Shown here: piece by piece, positions 1 through 5,614 of the stretch
Numbering within the stretch: the first letter of the stretch is position 1
How the letters are laid out: each line of letters begins with the position of its first letter
Origin: Verrucomicrobiota bacterium
GTDB taxonomy: Bacteria > Verrucomicrobiota > Verrucomicrobiia > Opitutales > UBA953
Direction: 5' to 3'
Assembly: GCA_009924965.1 (NCBI GenBank)
Contig: RFQN01000051.1
Span: 1-8,911 of the forward strand
Length of the DNA stretch: 8,911 nt
Notes under the pieces: model-generated
Databases searched by the model: none
What the model was told of the DNA's origin: nothing
What the model saw: the letters and a program-made list of their open reading frames with translations, nothing else
Program-made: the position numbers and the translations under genes

Positions 1-1
1 T

Positions 2-75
2 TGGTGCGGGTAACCAGATTCGAACTGGTGTCACCACTTTGGAAGAGTGGGGTCCTGCCACTGAACGATACCCGC
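2..75 (-). tRNA. tRNA-Gly, anticodon TCC
   Basis: Read on the minus strand, this folds as a complete tRNA. The acceptor stem GCGGGTA pairs with TACCCGC, and a D arm with GTTCAGTGGCAGGAC is present. The anticodon stem CCACT/AGTGG encloses loop CTTCCAA, which gives anticodon TCC at positions 34-36. The T arm is ACCAG-TTCGAAT-CTGGT. The discriminator base is A, and CCA is encoded at 2-4. It decodes GGA and probably GGG. It differs from the neighbouring tRNA-Gly(CCC) at only six positions over the 71-nt body, so the two probably arose by duplication. It is the downstream member of the pair. Confidence 0.97.
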
Positions 76-156
76 GTGACCAAGGATTTCACTATCCCCA
101 AGAGGGTGGACGAGGTCAAGCCTGCCTCGGGCGGGAGGCAAGGGCTTGGCTTCCTT
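76..156. other. Spacer between tRNA-Gly genes with a long hairpin
   Basis: The 81-nt spacer holds an inverted repeat at 115-150. The outer stem pairs 115-122 with 143-150 (8 bp, one G-T). A 2-nt bulge at 141-142 follows, then the inner 6-bp stem TGCCTC (123-128)/GAGGCA (135-140) with a 6-nt loop. In the tRNA (minus) direction no T run follows, so it does not look like a standard intrinsic terminator there. In the plus direction a short T-rich stretch follows (151-157). It may be a tRNA precursor processing or stability structure, or an attenuator; function is inferred only. Confidence 0.5.
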
Positions 157-230
157 TGGAGCGGGTAACCAGACTCGAACTGGTGTCACCACTATGGGAA
201 AGTGGGGTCCTACCACTGAACGATACCCGC
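157..230 (-). tRNA. tRNA-Gly, anticodon CCC
   Basis: A complete cloverleaf lies on the minus strand. The acceptor stem GCGGGTA pairs with TACCCGC, and the D arm carries GTTCAGTGGTAGGAC. The anticodon stem CCACT/AGTGG encloses loop TTCCCAT (anticodon CCC, reading GGG). The T arm carries TTCGAGT. The discriminator base is T, and CCA is encoded at 157-159. It is the promoter-proximal gene of the pair, with its 5' end at 230, about 14 bases from the proposed -10 element. The discriminator differs from that of tRNA-Gly(TCC) just downstream (T versus A), which is unusual for two isoacceptors served by one synthetase. Confidence 0.97.
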
Positions 231-244
231 GCGAAAGGACGCCT

Positions 245-273
245 AGATTTGGCCGCCCCCCGTCCGCAGTCAA
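245..273 (-). promoter_or_regulatory. Probable promoter of the tRNA-Gly pair
   Basis: On the minus strand a -35 box TTGACT (268-273) is separated by exactly 17 bases from a weak -10 AAATCT (245-250). Transcription would start about 7 bases before the mature 5' end of tRNA-Gly(CCC). The spacer is very GC-rich. The good -35 and right spacing support it; the -10 matches the consensus only at its second and last positions. The M24 peptidase gene diverges from the same 100-bp region, where I found no equally good rightward promoter. Confidence 0.5.
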
Positions 274-330
274 GCCGCAGGCATCTGTGTTTACGCTTTC
301 CGCCCGCCCGCCCATCGTCATCTTGCACGT

Positions 331-1524
331 ATGCCTCGTTCCACGACCAAAAAGAAGCCCGTAGCCCGCTTGGACGACGTCCTGCTGATGGCTACGCCGA
401 CGAAGAACGCCGACCTCCGGTGGTTCTCCGGCTTCCATGCTTCGGACCCCTTCCCGGCCTTCAGCGCGCAGGGTCGCAAGGTCGGCCTGTTGCCTTTGCT
501 CGAGGTTGGCCGCGCCCAGGAGGAGTCCGACCTCGACGAAGTGCTCAACCTGACGGAGATCATCAACGACCTGCGCCGCACCAATCCTACGGCCGGCATC
601 GCCGACGCCATCGTCTTCGCGGCCTTGCAGCGCGGGGTGAAGAAGTTCCGCGTGCCGGGTGATTTCCCGGTCGCCTTGTTCCTGCGTCTGCAGGAGCTCG
701 GACTGGAATTGATCGCCGCCGGTTCCATGCGCGACGAACGTTCGGCCCCGGCGCTCTTCCCGCAGCGCTGGGTGAAGACGAAGGCCGAGCTGGACGGCAT
801 CCGCGCGGGCAACCGCGCCGCTTGCGCCGGCTTCACCGCCGTGGAGAAGGCCCTCGCCGAAGCCCGGCCCGACAAGAAGGGCCGCTTGGTGTGGAAGGGC
901 AAGGTGCTCACCTCGGAGATCCTGCAGGAAGAAGTCCAGGCCGCGACCGTGCGCGCGGGCGCGCTTTGCGACACCGGCTTGATCTGCGCGCCGGGCGACC
1001 AGGCGGTCGATTGCCACTGCAAGGGCTCGGGCCCGATCTACGCCAACCAACTGCTCGTGCTCGACATCTTCCCGCGCGACCTCGCGTCCTGGCACTACGG
1101 CGACATGACGCGCACGTACCTGAAGGGGAAGGCTTCGCCGGCCCAACGCAAGATGGTCGAGGCCGTCAAGGCGGCCCATGGCCGCATCATCAAGGCCCTG
1201 CGCGCGGGCGTCACCGGCGCGGAGATCCATCGCATCCCGGTCGATTATTTCAAGTCTCTCGGTTACGAGACCGGCCCGAACAAGCAAGGCGTCTACGTCG
1301 GCTTCTTCCATGGCTCCGGCCATGGCCTCGGCTACGACATCCACGAGGAGCCTTACCTTTCCTTGCGCAACCCCAACCCCTTGGTTGCAGGGAACGCCAT
1401 CACCGTGGAACCGGGGCTTTACTATCCGGGTATCGGCGGGTGCCGCTTCGAAGACTGCGTCGTCATCACGAAGACGGGCTGCGAACTGCTTTCCAAGCAT
1501 CCCTACAACTGGGAGATTGCCTGA
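331..1524 (+). CDS. M24 family metallopeptidase (Xaa-Pro aminopeptidase/dipeptidase-like)
   Basis: A 397-residue protein with an N-terminal creatinase-type domain (about 1-140) and a C-terminal 'pita-bread' M24 domain (about 150-395). The five expected dinuclear-metal ligands are visible: D245 (in VLDIFP), D258 (in GDMTRT), H331 (in HGSGHGLG), E360 (in ITVEPGLY) and E374 (in CRFEDCVV). H338 in DIHEE fits a second active-site His. The spacing between the two Asp ligands is 13 residues rather than the more usual 11, as in a subgroup reading DIFPR. Family members cleave bonds next to proline in small peptides in the cytoplasm; the substrate here cannot be told. There is no signal peptide. ATG 331 has no clear Shine-Dalgarno sequence, but no better start is seen. 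It is the first gene of a tight operon; the next ATG begins 1 base after its stop. Confidence 0.92.
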   Translation: MPRSTTKKKPVARLDDVLLMATPTKNADLRWFSGFHASDPFPAFSAQGRKVGLLPLLEVGRAQEESDLDEVLNLTEIINDLRRTNPTAGIADAIVFAALQRGVKKFRVPGDFPVALFLRLQELGLELIAAGSMRDERSAPALFPQRWVKTKAELDGIRAGNRAACAGFTAVEKALAEARPDKKGRLVWKGKVLTSEILQEEVQAATVRAGALCDTGLICAPGDQAVDCHCKGSGPIYANQLLVLDIFPRDLASWHYGDMTRTYLKGKASPAQRKMVEAVKAAHGRIIKALRAGVTGAEIHRIPVDYFKSLGYETGPNKQGVYVGFFHGSGHGLGYDIHEEPYLSLRNPNPLVAGNAITVEPGLYYPGIGGCRFEDCVVITKTGCELLSKHPYNWEIA

Positions 1525-1525
1525 G

Positions 1526-1822
1526 ATGGCGAAAGGGCGCGGCCGTGCGGGTACGCATACCAGCGTCACGGACGCCGCCCGCCCCGTCGTCGAGCTGCTC
1601 GAAAAGCATGGCCGCGTTTCGCGCGGGGTGATCCAGGCGCGGGTCGGCGCACGGCGCCATTCCATCAAGGTGATGCCGTTGGAAGGCGGCCTGCGCGTGA
1701 CGGTCGTCTCCAAGGGGTCGCGCCAAGAGCTCCATGTCTACGGGATCACCGCGGCGCAGGCGGAACAGATCCTCGCGTCGCCCGACCTGGACGGCTATTT
1801 GATCAACTTCGCCCGTGCCTGA
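1526..1822 (+). CDS. Small DUF2103-like protein
   Basis: A 98-residue basic protein starting at ATG 1526, preceded by GGGAG at 1511-1515 with 10-base spacing. The body reads as a conserved small domain: HTSVTDAARPVVELLEKHG, then RGVIQARVGARRHSIKV, then a strand pair GGLRVTVVSKGSRQELHVYG and a short C-terminal helix. From memory this resembles DUF2103, a family annotated as predicted metal-binding proteins in cyanobacteria and others. I recall that family having a His-Thr near the N-terminus, a VI.R motif and a GG(F/L)(K/R)V...RKG...E core. No catalytic motif is evident and function is unknown. It lies between the M24 peptidase (1-base gap) and the pabB-like gene (8-base overlap), so it is co-translated with them. 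The reading frame is also open upstream inside the peptidase gene, but that part is a shadow. Confidence 0.75.
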   Translation: MAKGRGRAGTHTSVTDAARPVVELLEKHGRVSRGVIQARVGARRHSIKVMPLEGGLRVTVVSKGSRQELHVYGITAAQAEQILASPDLDGYLINFARA

Positions 1823-3293
1823 CGCCTCCGCCATTTTAGCCGAAACGAGCTTGGCCGATTGGACGGCGGCCGGCAATGGCTGGACGCACTTGCCGTACCT
1901 CGCGCGGTTCGCCGCGTCCGACCTGCCCGCAGATTGGCAGGCCTTGCTCCGCGGTCGCTTCCATGCGGTGCTGGAAAGCGGCCGCACCGGCAGCCTCACG
2001 ATCGCCGTGCCGTCTGCGGCCCGCGCCACGGTCTTCACGGTCGATGGCCGCGTGGTCGTCCATGCGAACGACGGCGCGCATGAAGCCGGTCGGGACCAGC
2101 CTCTGGCGGCGTTGCGGCGTTGGTCAGCCGAGCACCGCGCGCCGACCATGGTGGGTTGGCCGGTGTTCCAAGGCGGGCTCGTCGTCGCCCTGGGTTATGA
2201 ATTGGCGACGCAGTTTGAACCGGTGGTCTCCGCGCCCGCGGATGTCCCGAGCCCGGCCGCGGTGTTTTTGGAAGCGACGGAAGCCTATGTCTACGATGCG
2301 GCTAAGCGCGAACTGACCGTGGTGGTGCTGTGTCCGGCGGCCGATCGCACCGCGTCGCGCTGGCAGGCGGCCCGTCACCGCTCGTTGGAGCTGCTGCAGG
2401 CTTGGCGCGAGGCCTGTGCGGCACCCGCTCCGGCGTTACCGGCGGCCACGACGGCCGCGCAACCGTTGGCCGAATCATTGCCGCAGGCGGCCTTCGAACA
2501 GGCTGTCCGCCAAGTGCTCGCCTATATTTCCGCGGGCGACACCTATCAGGTGAATTTGTCGACGCGTTTGGAAGTCCCGGCTGTCGACCCAGCGCTCGCC
2601 TATGCCGCGCTGCGCCAGGCCAACCCCTCGCCTTACATGGGGCTGCTGCGCCTGCCGATGGGGACGTTGGCCTGCGGCTCACCGGAGCTCCTCGTTGAAG
2701 TAGTGGGTGGCCGCATCGCTTCGCGGCCGATCGCCGGAACGCGTCCACGCGGCGCCGACGCGGCCGCCGATGCGGCGTGGGCGCAGGAACTCGCCGGCGA
2801 CACCAAGGAGCGCGCGGAGCACCTCATGCTCGTCGACTTGCTCCGCAACGACGTCGGCCGCGTCGCCGCCCCAGGGTCCGTGCACGTCCCCGAATTCATG
2901 GCGGTGGAGAAGTATTCGCATGTCATGCACCTGGTCTCCCAAGTGGAAGGCCGTCTGGCCGCTGGCGCGGGTCCGGCGGAGGTCGTCCGCGCACTCTTCC
3001 CTGGCGGGACCATCACGGGCGCGCCCAAGGTACGCACGATGCAGATCATCGCGGAACTCGAGCCGGTCGCGCGCGGCTTTTACACCGGCTCGCTCGGCTG
3101 GGTGGGCGCGAATGGCGACCTCTGCCTGAACATCGTCATCCGCTCGCTCTGGACGACGGGGGGCCGGAGTTTCATCCAAGCCGGCGCCGGCATCGTCGCG
3201 GATTCGCAGCCTGCGCGTGAGCATGCGGAATCTTGGCGCAAGGCGCAGGCCCCGCTGCTCGCCGCCGCCCGTGCGGCCTTACCGCCATGCTAG
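1815..3293 (+). CDS. pabB: Chorismate-binding enzyme, aminodeoxychorismate synthase component I-like (PabB/TrpE family)
   Basis: A 492-residue protein that converts chorismate to aminodeoxychorismate (PabB) or anthranilate (TrpE), normally with ammonia from a PabA/TrpG partner. The N-terminal domain (about 1-200) carries VLESG at 52-56 and FQGGLVVALGYEL at 118-130. The catalytic chorismate-binding domain (about 225-490) shows ISAGDTYQVNLSTR, SRPIAGTRPRG (303-313), KERAEHLMLVDLLRND, EKYSHVMHLVS, FPGGTITGAPK, and QAGAGIVADS with the final E472 in AESW. At the position of the E. coli PabB active-site Lys (PIKGT), Ala307 is present, as in TrpE. The pabB call therefore rests mainly on the adjacent pabC-like gene; anthranilate synthase component I remains possible. 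The start is GTG 1815, overlapping the upstream gene by 8 bases without its own Shine-Dalgarno, suggesting coupling. No glutaminase gene is in the window. Confidence 0.85.
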   Translation: MPDASAILAETSLADWTAAGNGWTHLPYLARFAASDLPADWQALLRGRFHAVLESGRTGSLTIAVPSAARATVFTVDGRVVVHANDGAHEAGRDQPLAALRRWSAEHRAPTMVGWPVFQGGLVVALGYELATQFEPVVSAPADVPSPAAVFLEATEAYVYDAAKRELTVVVLCPAADRTASRWQAARHRSLELLQAWREACAAPAPALPAATTAAQPLAESLPQAAFEQAVRQVLAYISAGDTYQVNLSTRLEVPAVDPALAYAALRQANPSPYMGLLRLPMGTLACGSPELLVEVVGGRIASRPIAGTRPRGADAAADAAWAQELAGDTKERAEHLMLVDLLRNDVGRVAAPGSVHVPEFMAVEKYSHVMHLVSQVEGRLAAGAGPAEVVRALFPGGTITGAPKVRTMQIIAELEPVARGFYTGSLGWVGANGDLCLNIVIRSLWTTGGRSFIQAGAGIVADSQPAREHAESWRKAQAPLLAAARAALPPC

Positions 3294-4144
3294 CCTGGTG
3301 CTCCGGCGATTATGTGAACGTGCCCGACGGCGCCGAGGTCGCGTCGCTCGAGCCGGGGCTTAGTTTGTTCGAGACCTTCGCCCTGCGCGACGGGCACGTG
3401 GCTTGCCTCGGCGATCACCTCGCGCGTTTGGCGACGGCTTGCCCGCGCTTGGGCTTGGATGCGCGACGCTTGCACCTCGGCGCGGGTCCCTCTCGGGAGG
3501 CTTGGTCCCCGATCCTCCATAAGCTCCTCGCCTCAGCCGGCTTGACGGATGCCATCGTCCGCTTGTTGGTGGCCGCGCGGCCGGATGCGTTGGCCCGCGA
3601 ATGGCTGACCCTCCGGCCCTTGCCGCCGCCGCCGACAGCCATCGACCTCTTTGCGCTGCAGACGCGGCGCGATGCCCCGGAGTGGTTGCCGCGTCCGAAG
3701 AGCGGGCCGTGGCGCAATTCGGCCGCCGCGTGGCGCGAGCTCAAAGCCCTCGCGGACCGGCCCGACGCCGAAGGCGTGCAGTTCGACGCCGCCGGCCATG
3801 TCAGTGAAGCCACCCGCAGTTCGTTGGCGTGGTGGGATGGTATGCGTTGGTGCTTCCCGGCGGTCGCCACCGGACGGCTCCCCGGCACCGCCGCCGCGCA
3901 GTTCCGCTCCGTCGTCGCCCAAGCCGGCCGGACGTGCGTCGACGTCACGGAGGCGTTCCCGCTGCGGGCGCAATCGGTCGTCGTCTTGCGCTCGACCTTC
4001 TTAGGCGGAGCGGTCTTAGCCCGAGGCTACGCTTCGCCCAATGGCGAGCGCCTGTGGATTCCCGCGGCGGAGCAGGCGGAAGCCTCCGCGCGTTTGGCGG
4101 ATCTCGCCGCTTGGCGGGCTCAGCGGTCGGTCAGCCTGGCGTAG
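3287..4144 (+). CDS. pabC: Class IV aminotransferase-fold protein, probable aminodeoxychorismate lyase
   Basis: A 285-residue fold-type IV PLP enzyme, likely 4-amino-4-deoxychorismate lyase, which yields p-aminobenzoate plus pyruvate for folate. LSLFETFALRDGHVACLGDH (25-44) matches the family's FET...DG...HL segment. The PLP-binding Lys is most likely K138 in RPKSGPW. The conserved Glu is E174 in HVSEATRSSL, 36 residues later as expected, and TGRLPGT matches the phosphate-binding G.LPG loop. The Lys context is unusual: most relatives have K-T/S-x-N-R/Y here. I chose ATG 3287, which overlaps the pabB-like stop by 7 bases (ATGCTAG); the open frame extends upstream to 3233 but would add a shadow of the previous gene. 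The 3' end overlaps the opposite-strand membrane protein gene by 25 bases. The symbol is inferred from fold and neighbour; a branched-chain or D-amino acid aminotransferase is the alternative. Confidence 0.75.
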   Translation: MLAWCSGDYVNVPDGAEVASLEPGLSLFETFALRDGHVACLGDHLARLATACPRLGLDARRLHLGAGPSREAWSPILHKLLASAGLTDAIVRLLVAARPDALAREWLTLRPLPPPPTAIDLFALQTRRDAPEWLPRPKSGPWRNSAAAWRELKALADRPDAEGVQFDAAGHVSEATRSSLAWWDGMRWCFPAVATGRLPGTAAAQFRSVVAQAGRTCVDVTEAFPLRAQSVVVLRSTFLGGAVLARGYASPNGERLWIPAAEQAEASARLADLAAWRAQRSVSLA

Positions 4145-4500
4145 ATCGGCAAAGCCGTCGACAGGATGAACAGCGTGAGGAAGCCCACGCTGACGACGGC
4201 CGAGAAGCAGACCGCGACCAGCAGCGTCGCCATCTTGCCGGCGCCTTCGTCGTCGGGTTGGCGGTAGCCCTTGAGGGCGACCCAGGTCGCGATCGCGCCA
4301 AGGACGAGCAAGGTCAGGAGCGCCGCGGTGAAATGATTGAAGAAGAAGCCTGTCACCGCGGGTAGTTTCCCGGGTTCGCTCTTGATGAGGTCGATGAGCA
4401 CGGGCTGGGAGCGGAAGGCCACGGCCCCGACCGCGGTGGGCAAGGCGGCGCAGAGGAAGACGGAAAGGGCCGAGACGATCTTGAGCTCGCGGGGGTTCAT
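4120..4500 (-). CDS. Small membrane protein with three predicted helices, function unknown
   Basis: A 126-residue protein from ATG 4498-4500. Hydrophobic segments lie at about 8-29, 54-75 and 91-118, separated by a polar loop around 30-50 and an acidic loop around 80-90 (YRQPDDEGAGK). No family motif or catalytic residue is recognised. A longer form from TTG 4534-4536 (138 residues) has a better Shine-Dalgarno (GGGAG about 10 bases upstream). However, that TTG is part of a promoter-like -35 box, and transcription from that promoter would start next to ATG 4500, so I prefer the short form. The gene converges on and overlaps the pabC-like gene by 25 bases, and diverges from the CNNM gene. Confidence 0.7.
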   Translation of the reverse strand: MNPRELKIVSALSVFLCAALPTAVGAVAFRSQPVLIDLIKSEPGKLPAVTGFFFNHFTAALLTLLVLGAIATWVALKGYRQPDDEGAGKMATLLVAVCFSAVVSVGFLTLFILSTALPIYARLTDR

Positions 4501-4507
4501 GGCTCGG

Positions 4508-4536
4508 ATTGTTTCGGGCGAGCCTGCCGCGGTCAA
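4508..4536 (-). promoter_or_regulatory. Probable sigma70-type promoter of the small membrane protein gene
   Basis: On the minus strand, TTGACC (4531-4536; 5 of 6 to consensus), a 17-base spacer and AACAAT (4508-4513; 4 of 6) form the best promoter match in the window. The expected start of transcription is near 4501, directly before ATG 4498-4500, so the mRNA would be leaderless or nearly so. No Shine-Dalgarno precedes this ATG, which is consistent. Confidence 0.5.
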
Positions 4537-4551
4537 TGTCGGGATTCTCCC

Positions 4552-4580
4552 TCGCCAACGCCCCGTCCATACCTTAGGGT
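4552..4580 (+). promoter_or_regulatory. Possible promoter or ribosome binding site of the CNNM-lgt operon
   Basis: TCGCCA (4552-4557; 4 of 6), a 17-base spacer and TAGGGT (4575-4580; first, second and last positions match) could be a promoter starting a few bases before ATG 4590. The same AGGG (4576-4579), 10 bases before the ATG, could instead act as the Shine-Dalgarno sequence. The two readings exclude each other; neither is strong. Confidence 0.3.
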
Positions 4581-4589
4581 AGTGCCCAT

Positions 4590-5333
4590 ATGGACGTCGG
4601 TTTTCTTTGGCCCATCTTTATCCTCCTGAACGGGAGCGCGGCCGGCGTTTCGCTGGTGGCCGGCGTGGTGGCGGCCTTTTCCCCAGGGGAAATCGAAGAG
4701 TTGCGTCGGCAGGACGCGAAGGCCGCCGTCGCCTTGGAGCGGTGCCGGGGCGACCAAGGCAACACCTTGGCGGCTTTCGAGGTGCTGACCGCGGCGTTTG
4801 TCGGGATGAGCGCCTTGTTGGGCGGCATCCTGGTCGGGGGCCGATTGTTCTCCGTTGGGCTGGGGTGGCAGGTGGCCGTCGTCGGCCTCGGGATCGTCGC
4901 GGTTTCCTTCCTGATGGCTTGGTTGACGGTCATGCTGCCGCGCAAGCTCGGCATGCACCTGCGTCATGCGCTGGCGCCTCGAATCGCCCCTGCGCTCACC
5001 TTGGTGCGCGGCGCCGCGTCCGTGCTCCGTACTTTCGGTAAGCTGCACGACTCCTTGGCCCCGCCCGAAGAGCCTGGGGTCGACCGCGCCGATGCCGACA
5101 TCGGCAGCATGGCCCAGGCCGCCGCCCGCGAAGGCAAGATCACGCAGGCCGAAAGCACCCTGGTGTCGAACGCCGTCCGCCTCGACGATATCCCCGTCTC
5201 GCAGGTGCTGACGCCGCGGCCGGTCGTCACCGCCGTCGACGTCGACCTCTCCGTGGGCGATGTCCTCCGCATGTCGGGATCGTCCGCCGCCGCGATATCC
5301 TCAAGGCCGCCGGGGAAGGCCGGCGCGACGTGA
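4590..5333 (+). CDS. 5' fragment: CNNM transmembrane domain plus start of first CBS motif
   Basis: 247 residues from ATG 4590. Hydrophobic segments lie at about 5-30, 62-85 and 90-115. The CNNM hallmarks DQGNTLAAF and VMLPRKLGMHL are recognisable, matching the family's QLGNTL and V.PKRLAL. Residues about 170-225 form the usual linker and CBS entry: DIGSMAQAAAREGKITQAE, then SNAVRLDDIPVSQVLTPRPV. Family members (CNNM, CorC/HlyC-like) are linked to magnesium or other divalent-cation handling at the inner membrane. After residue 227 the frame is wrong: SGSSAAAISSRPPGKAGAT is out-of-frame sequence ending at TGA 5331-5333. If translated as is, it would give a membrane domain with an unfinished CBS module. 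Confidence 0.7.
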   Translation: MDVGFLWPIFILLNGSAAGVSLVAGVVAAFSPGEIEELRRQDAKAAVALERCRGDQGNTLAAFEVLTAAFVGMSALLGGILVGGRLFSVGLGWQVAVVGLGIVAVSFLMAWLTVMLPRKLGMHLRHALAPRIAPALTLVRGAASVLRTFGKLHDSLAPPEEPGVDRADADIGSMAQAAAREGKITQAESTLVSNAVRLDDIPVSQVLTPRPVVTAVDVDLSVGDVLRMSGSSAAAISSRPPGKAGAT

Positions 5334-5614
5334 AGATGCGCGAGCTCATGGGCAAGGCGCACATCGTGCCCGAGAACGCGACCCTGTCCGATGCGCTGCA
5401 CGACTTGGTGCGGGCGCACCATCAGTTGGCCGTCGTCGTCGATGAATTCGGCGCCTTCGCCGGCGTGATCACGTTGGAGGACGTCTTTGAGTCGCTCTTG
5501 GGCGTCGAGATCTACGAGAAGGACGACCCGCATCCCGACATGCGCGAACTGGCGCGCCAGCGCGGGCACCGCGTGGGCCGTCGCTCCGCGGGCGAGGCCG
5601 GGCATAAGCCATGA
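5330..5614 (+). CDS. 3' fragment: second CBS motif of the broken CNNM protein
   Basis: 94 residues beginning at GTG 5330, which overlaps the stop of the 5' fragment as GTGA. A purine-rich GGGGAAGG (5312-5319) lies 10 bases upstream, so re-initiation is possible. The content is a clear CBS motif: MRELMGKAHIVPENATLSDAL, then RAHHQLAVVVDEFGAFAGVITLEDVFESLLG. It ends soon after with EIYEKDDPHPDMRELARQRG, so the protein belongs to the short form lacking the C-terminal CorC/HlyC domain. Homology also extends upstream of GTG in the same frame to about 5270, which shows that this is the tail of a larger gene rather than an independent one. The stop overlaps the lgt start as ATGA. Confidence 0.6.
   Translation: MKMRELMGKAHIVPENATLSDALHDLVRAHHQLAVVVDEFGAFAGVITLEDVFESLLGVEIYEKDDPHPDMRELARQRGHRVGRRSAGEAGHKP

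Larger units (their letters stand above)
4590..5614 (+). pseudogene. CNNM/CBS-domain gene broken by an internal out-of-frame deletion
   Basis: Read together, two overlapping frames make one CNNM-type transporter or regulator: membrane domain, linker, then a CBS pair. The frame changes near 5270-5280. Before it the protein reads DVDLSVGDVLRM; after it the next frame resumes with HVGIVRRRDILKAAGEG. The roughly 20 residues that normally lie between (the variable segment, the S/T-R-hydrophobic-P-V-Y core strand and the loop before GIV) are absent. So this is a deletion of about 60 bases (size 1 modulo 3), not a single-base slip. It may be a real mutation or an assembly error. The fragments are described separately. 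Confidence 0.75.

Noticed and set aside
231..330. Rightward promoter or Shine-Dalgarno for the M24 gene
   Set aside because: TTTACG at 290-295 has no suitably spaced -10, and no purine-rich site precedes ATG 331; not called.
31..1713. Minus-strand open frame of 560 codons across the tRNA pair and M24 gene
   Set aside because: It runs through the tRNA genes and opposite a clear M24 peptidase; composition is Arg/Gly/Ala-rich antisense of a GC-rich gene, with no family motif.
3233..3286. Longer start for the PabC-like protein
   Set aside because: The extra 18 residues are a shadow of the end of the pabB-like gene, and ATG 3287 starts directly at the family's conserved N-terminal strand.
4590..5614. 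Programmed ribosomal frameshift in the CNNM gene
   Set aside because: A frameshift alone would not explain the roughly 20 missing CBS residues, and I see no slippery heptamer or following pseudoknot at 5262-5285.
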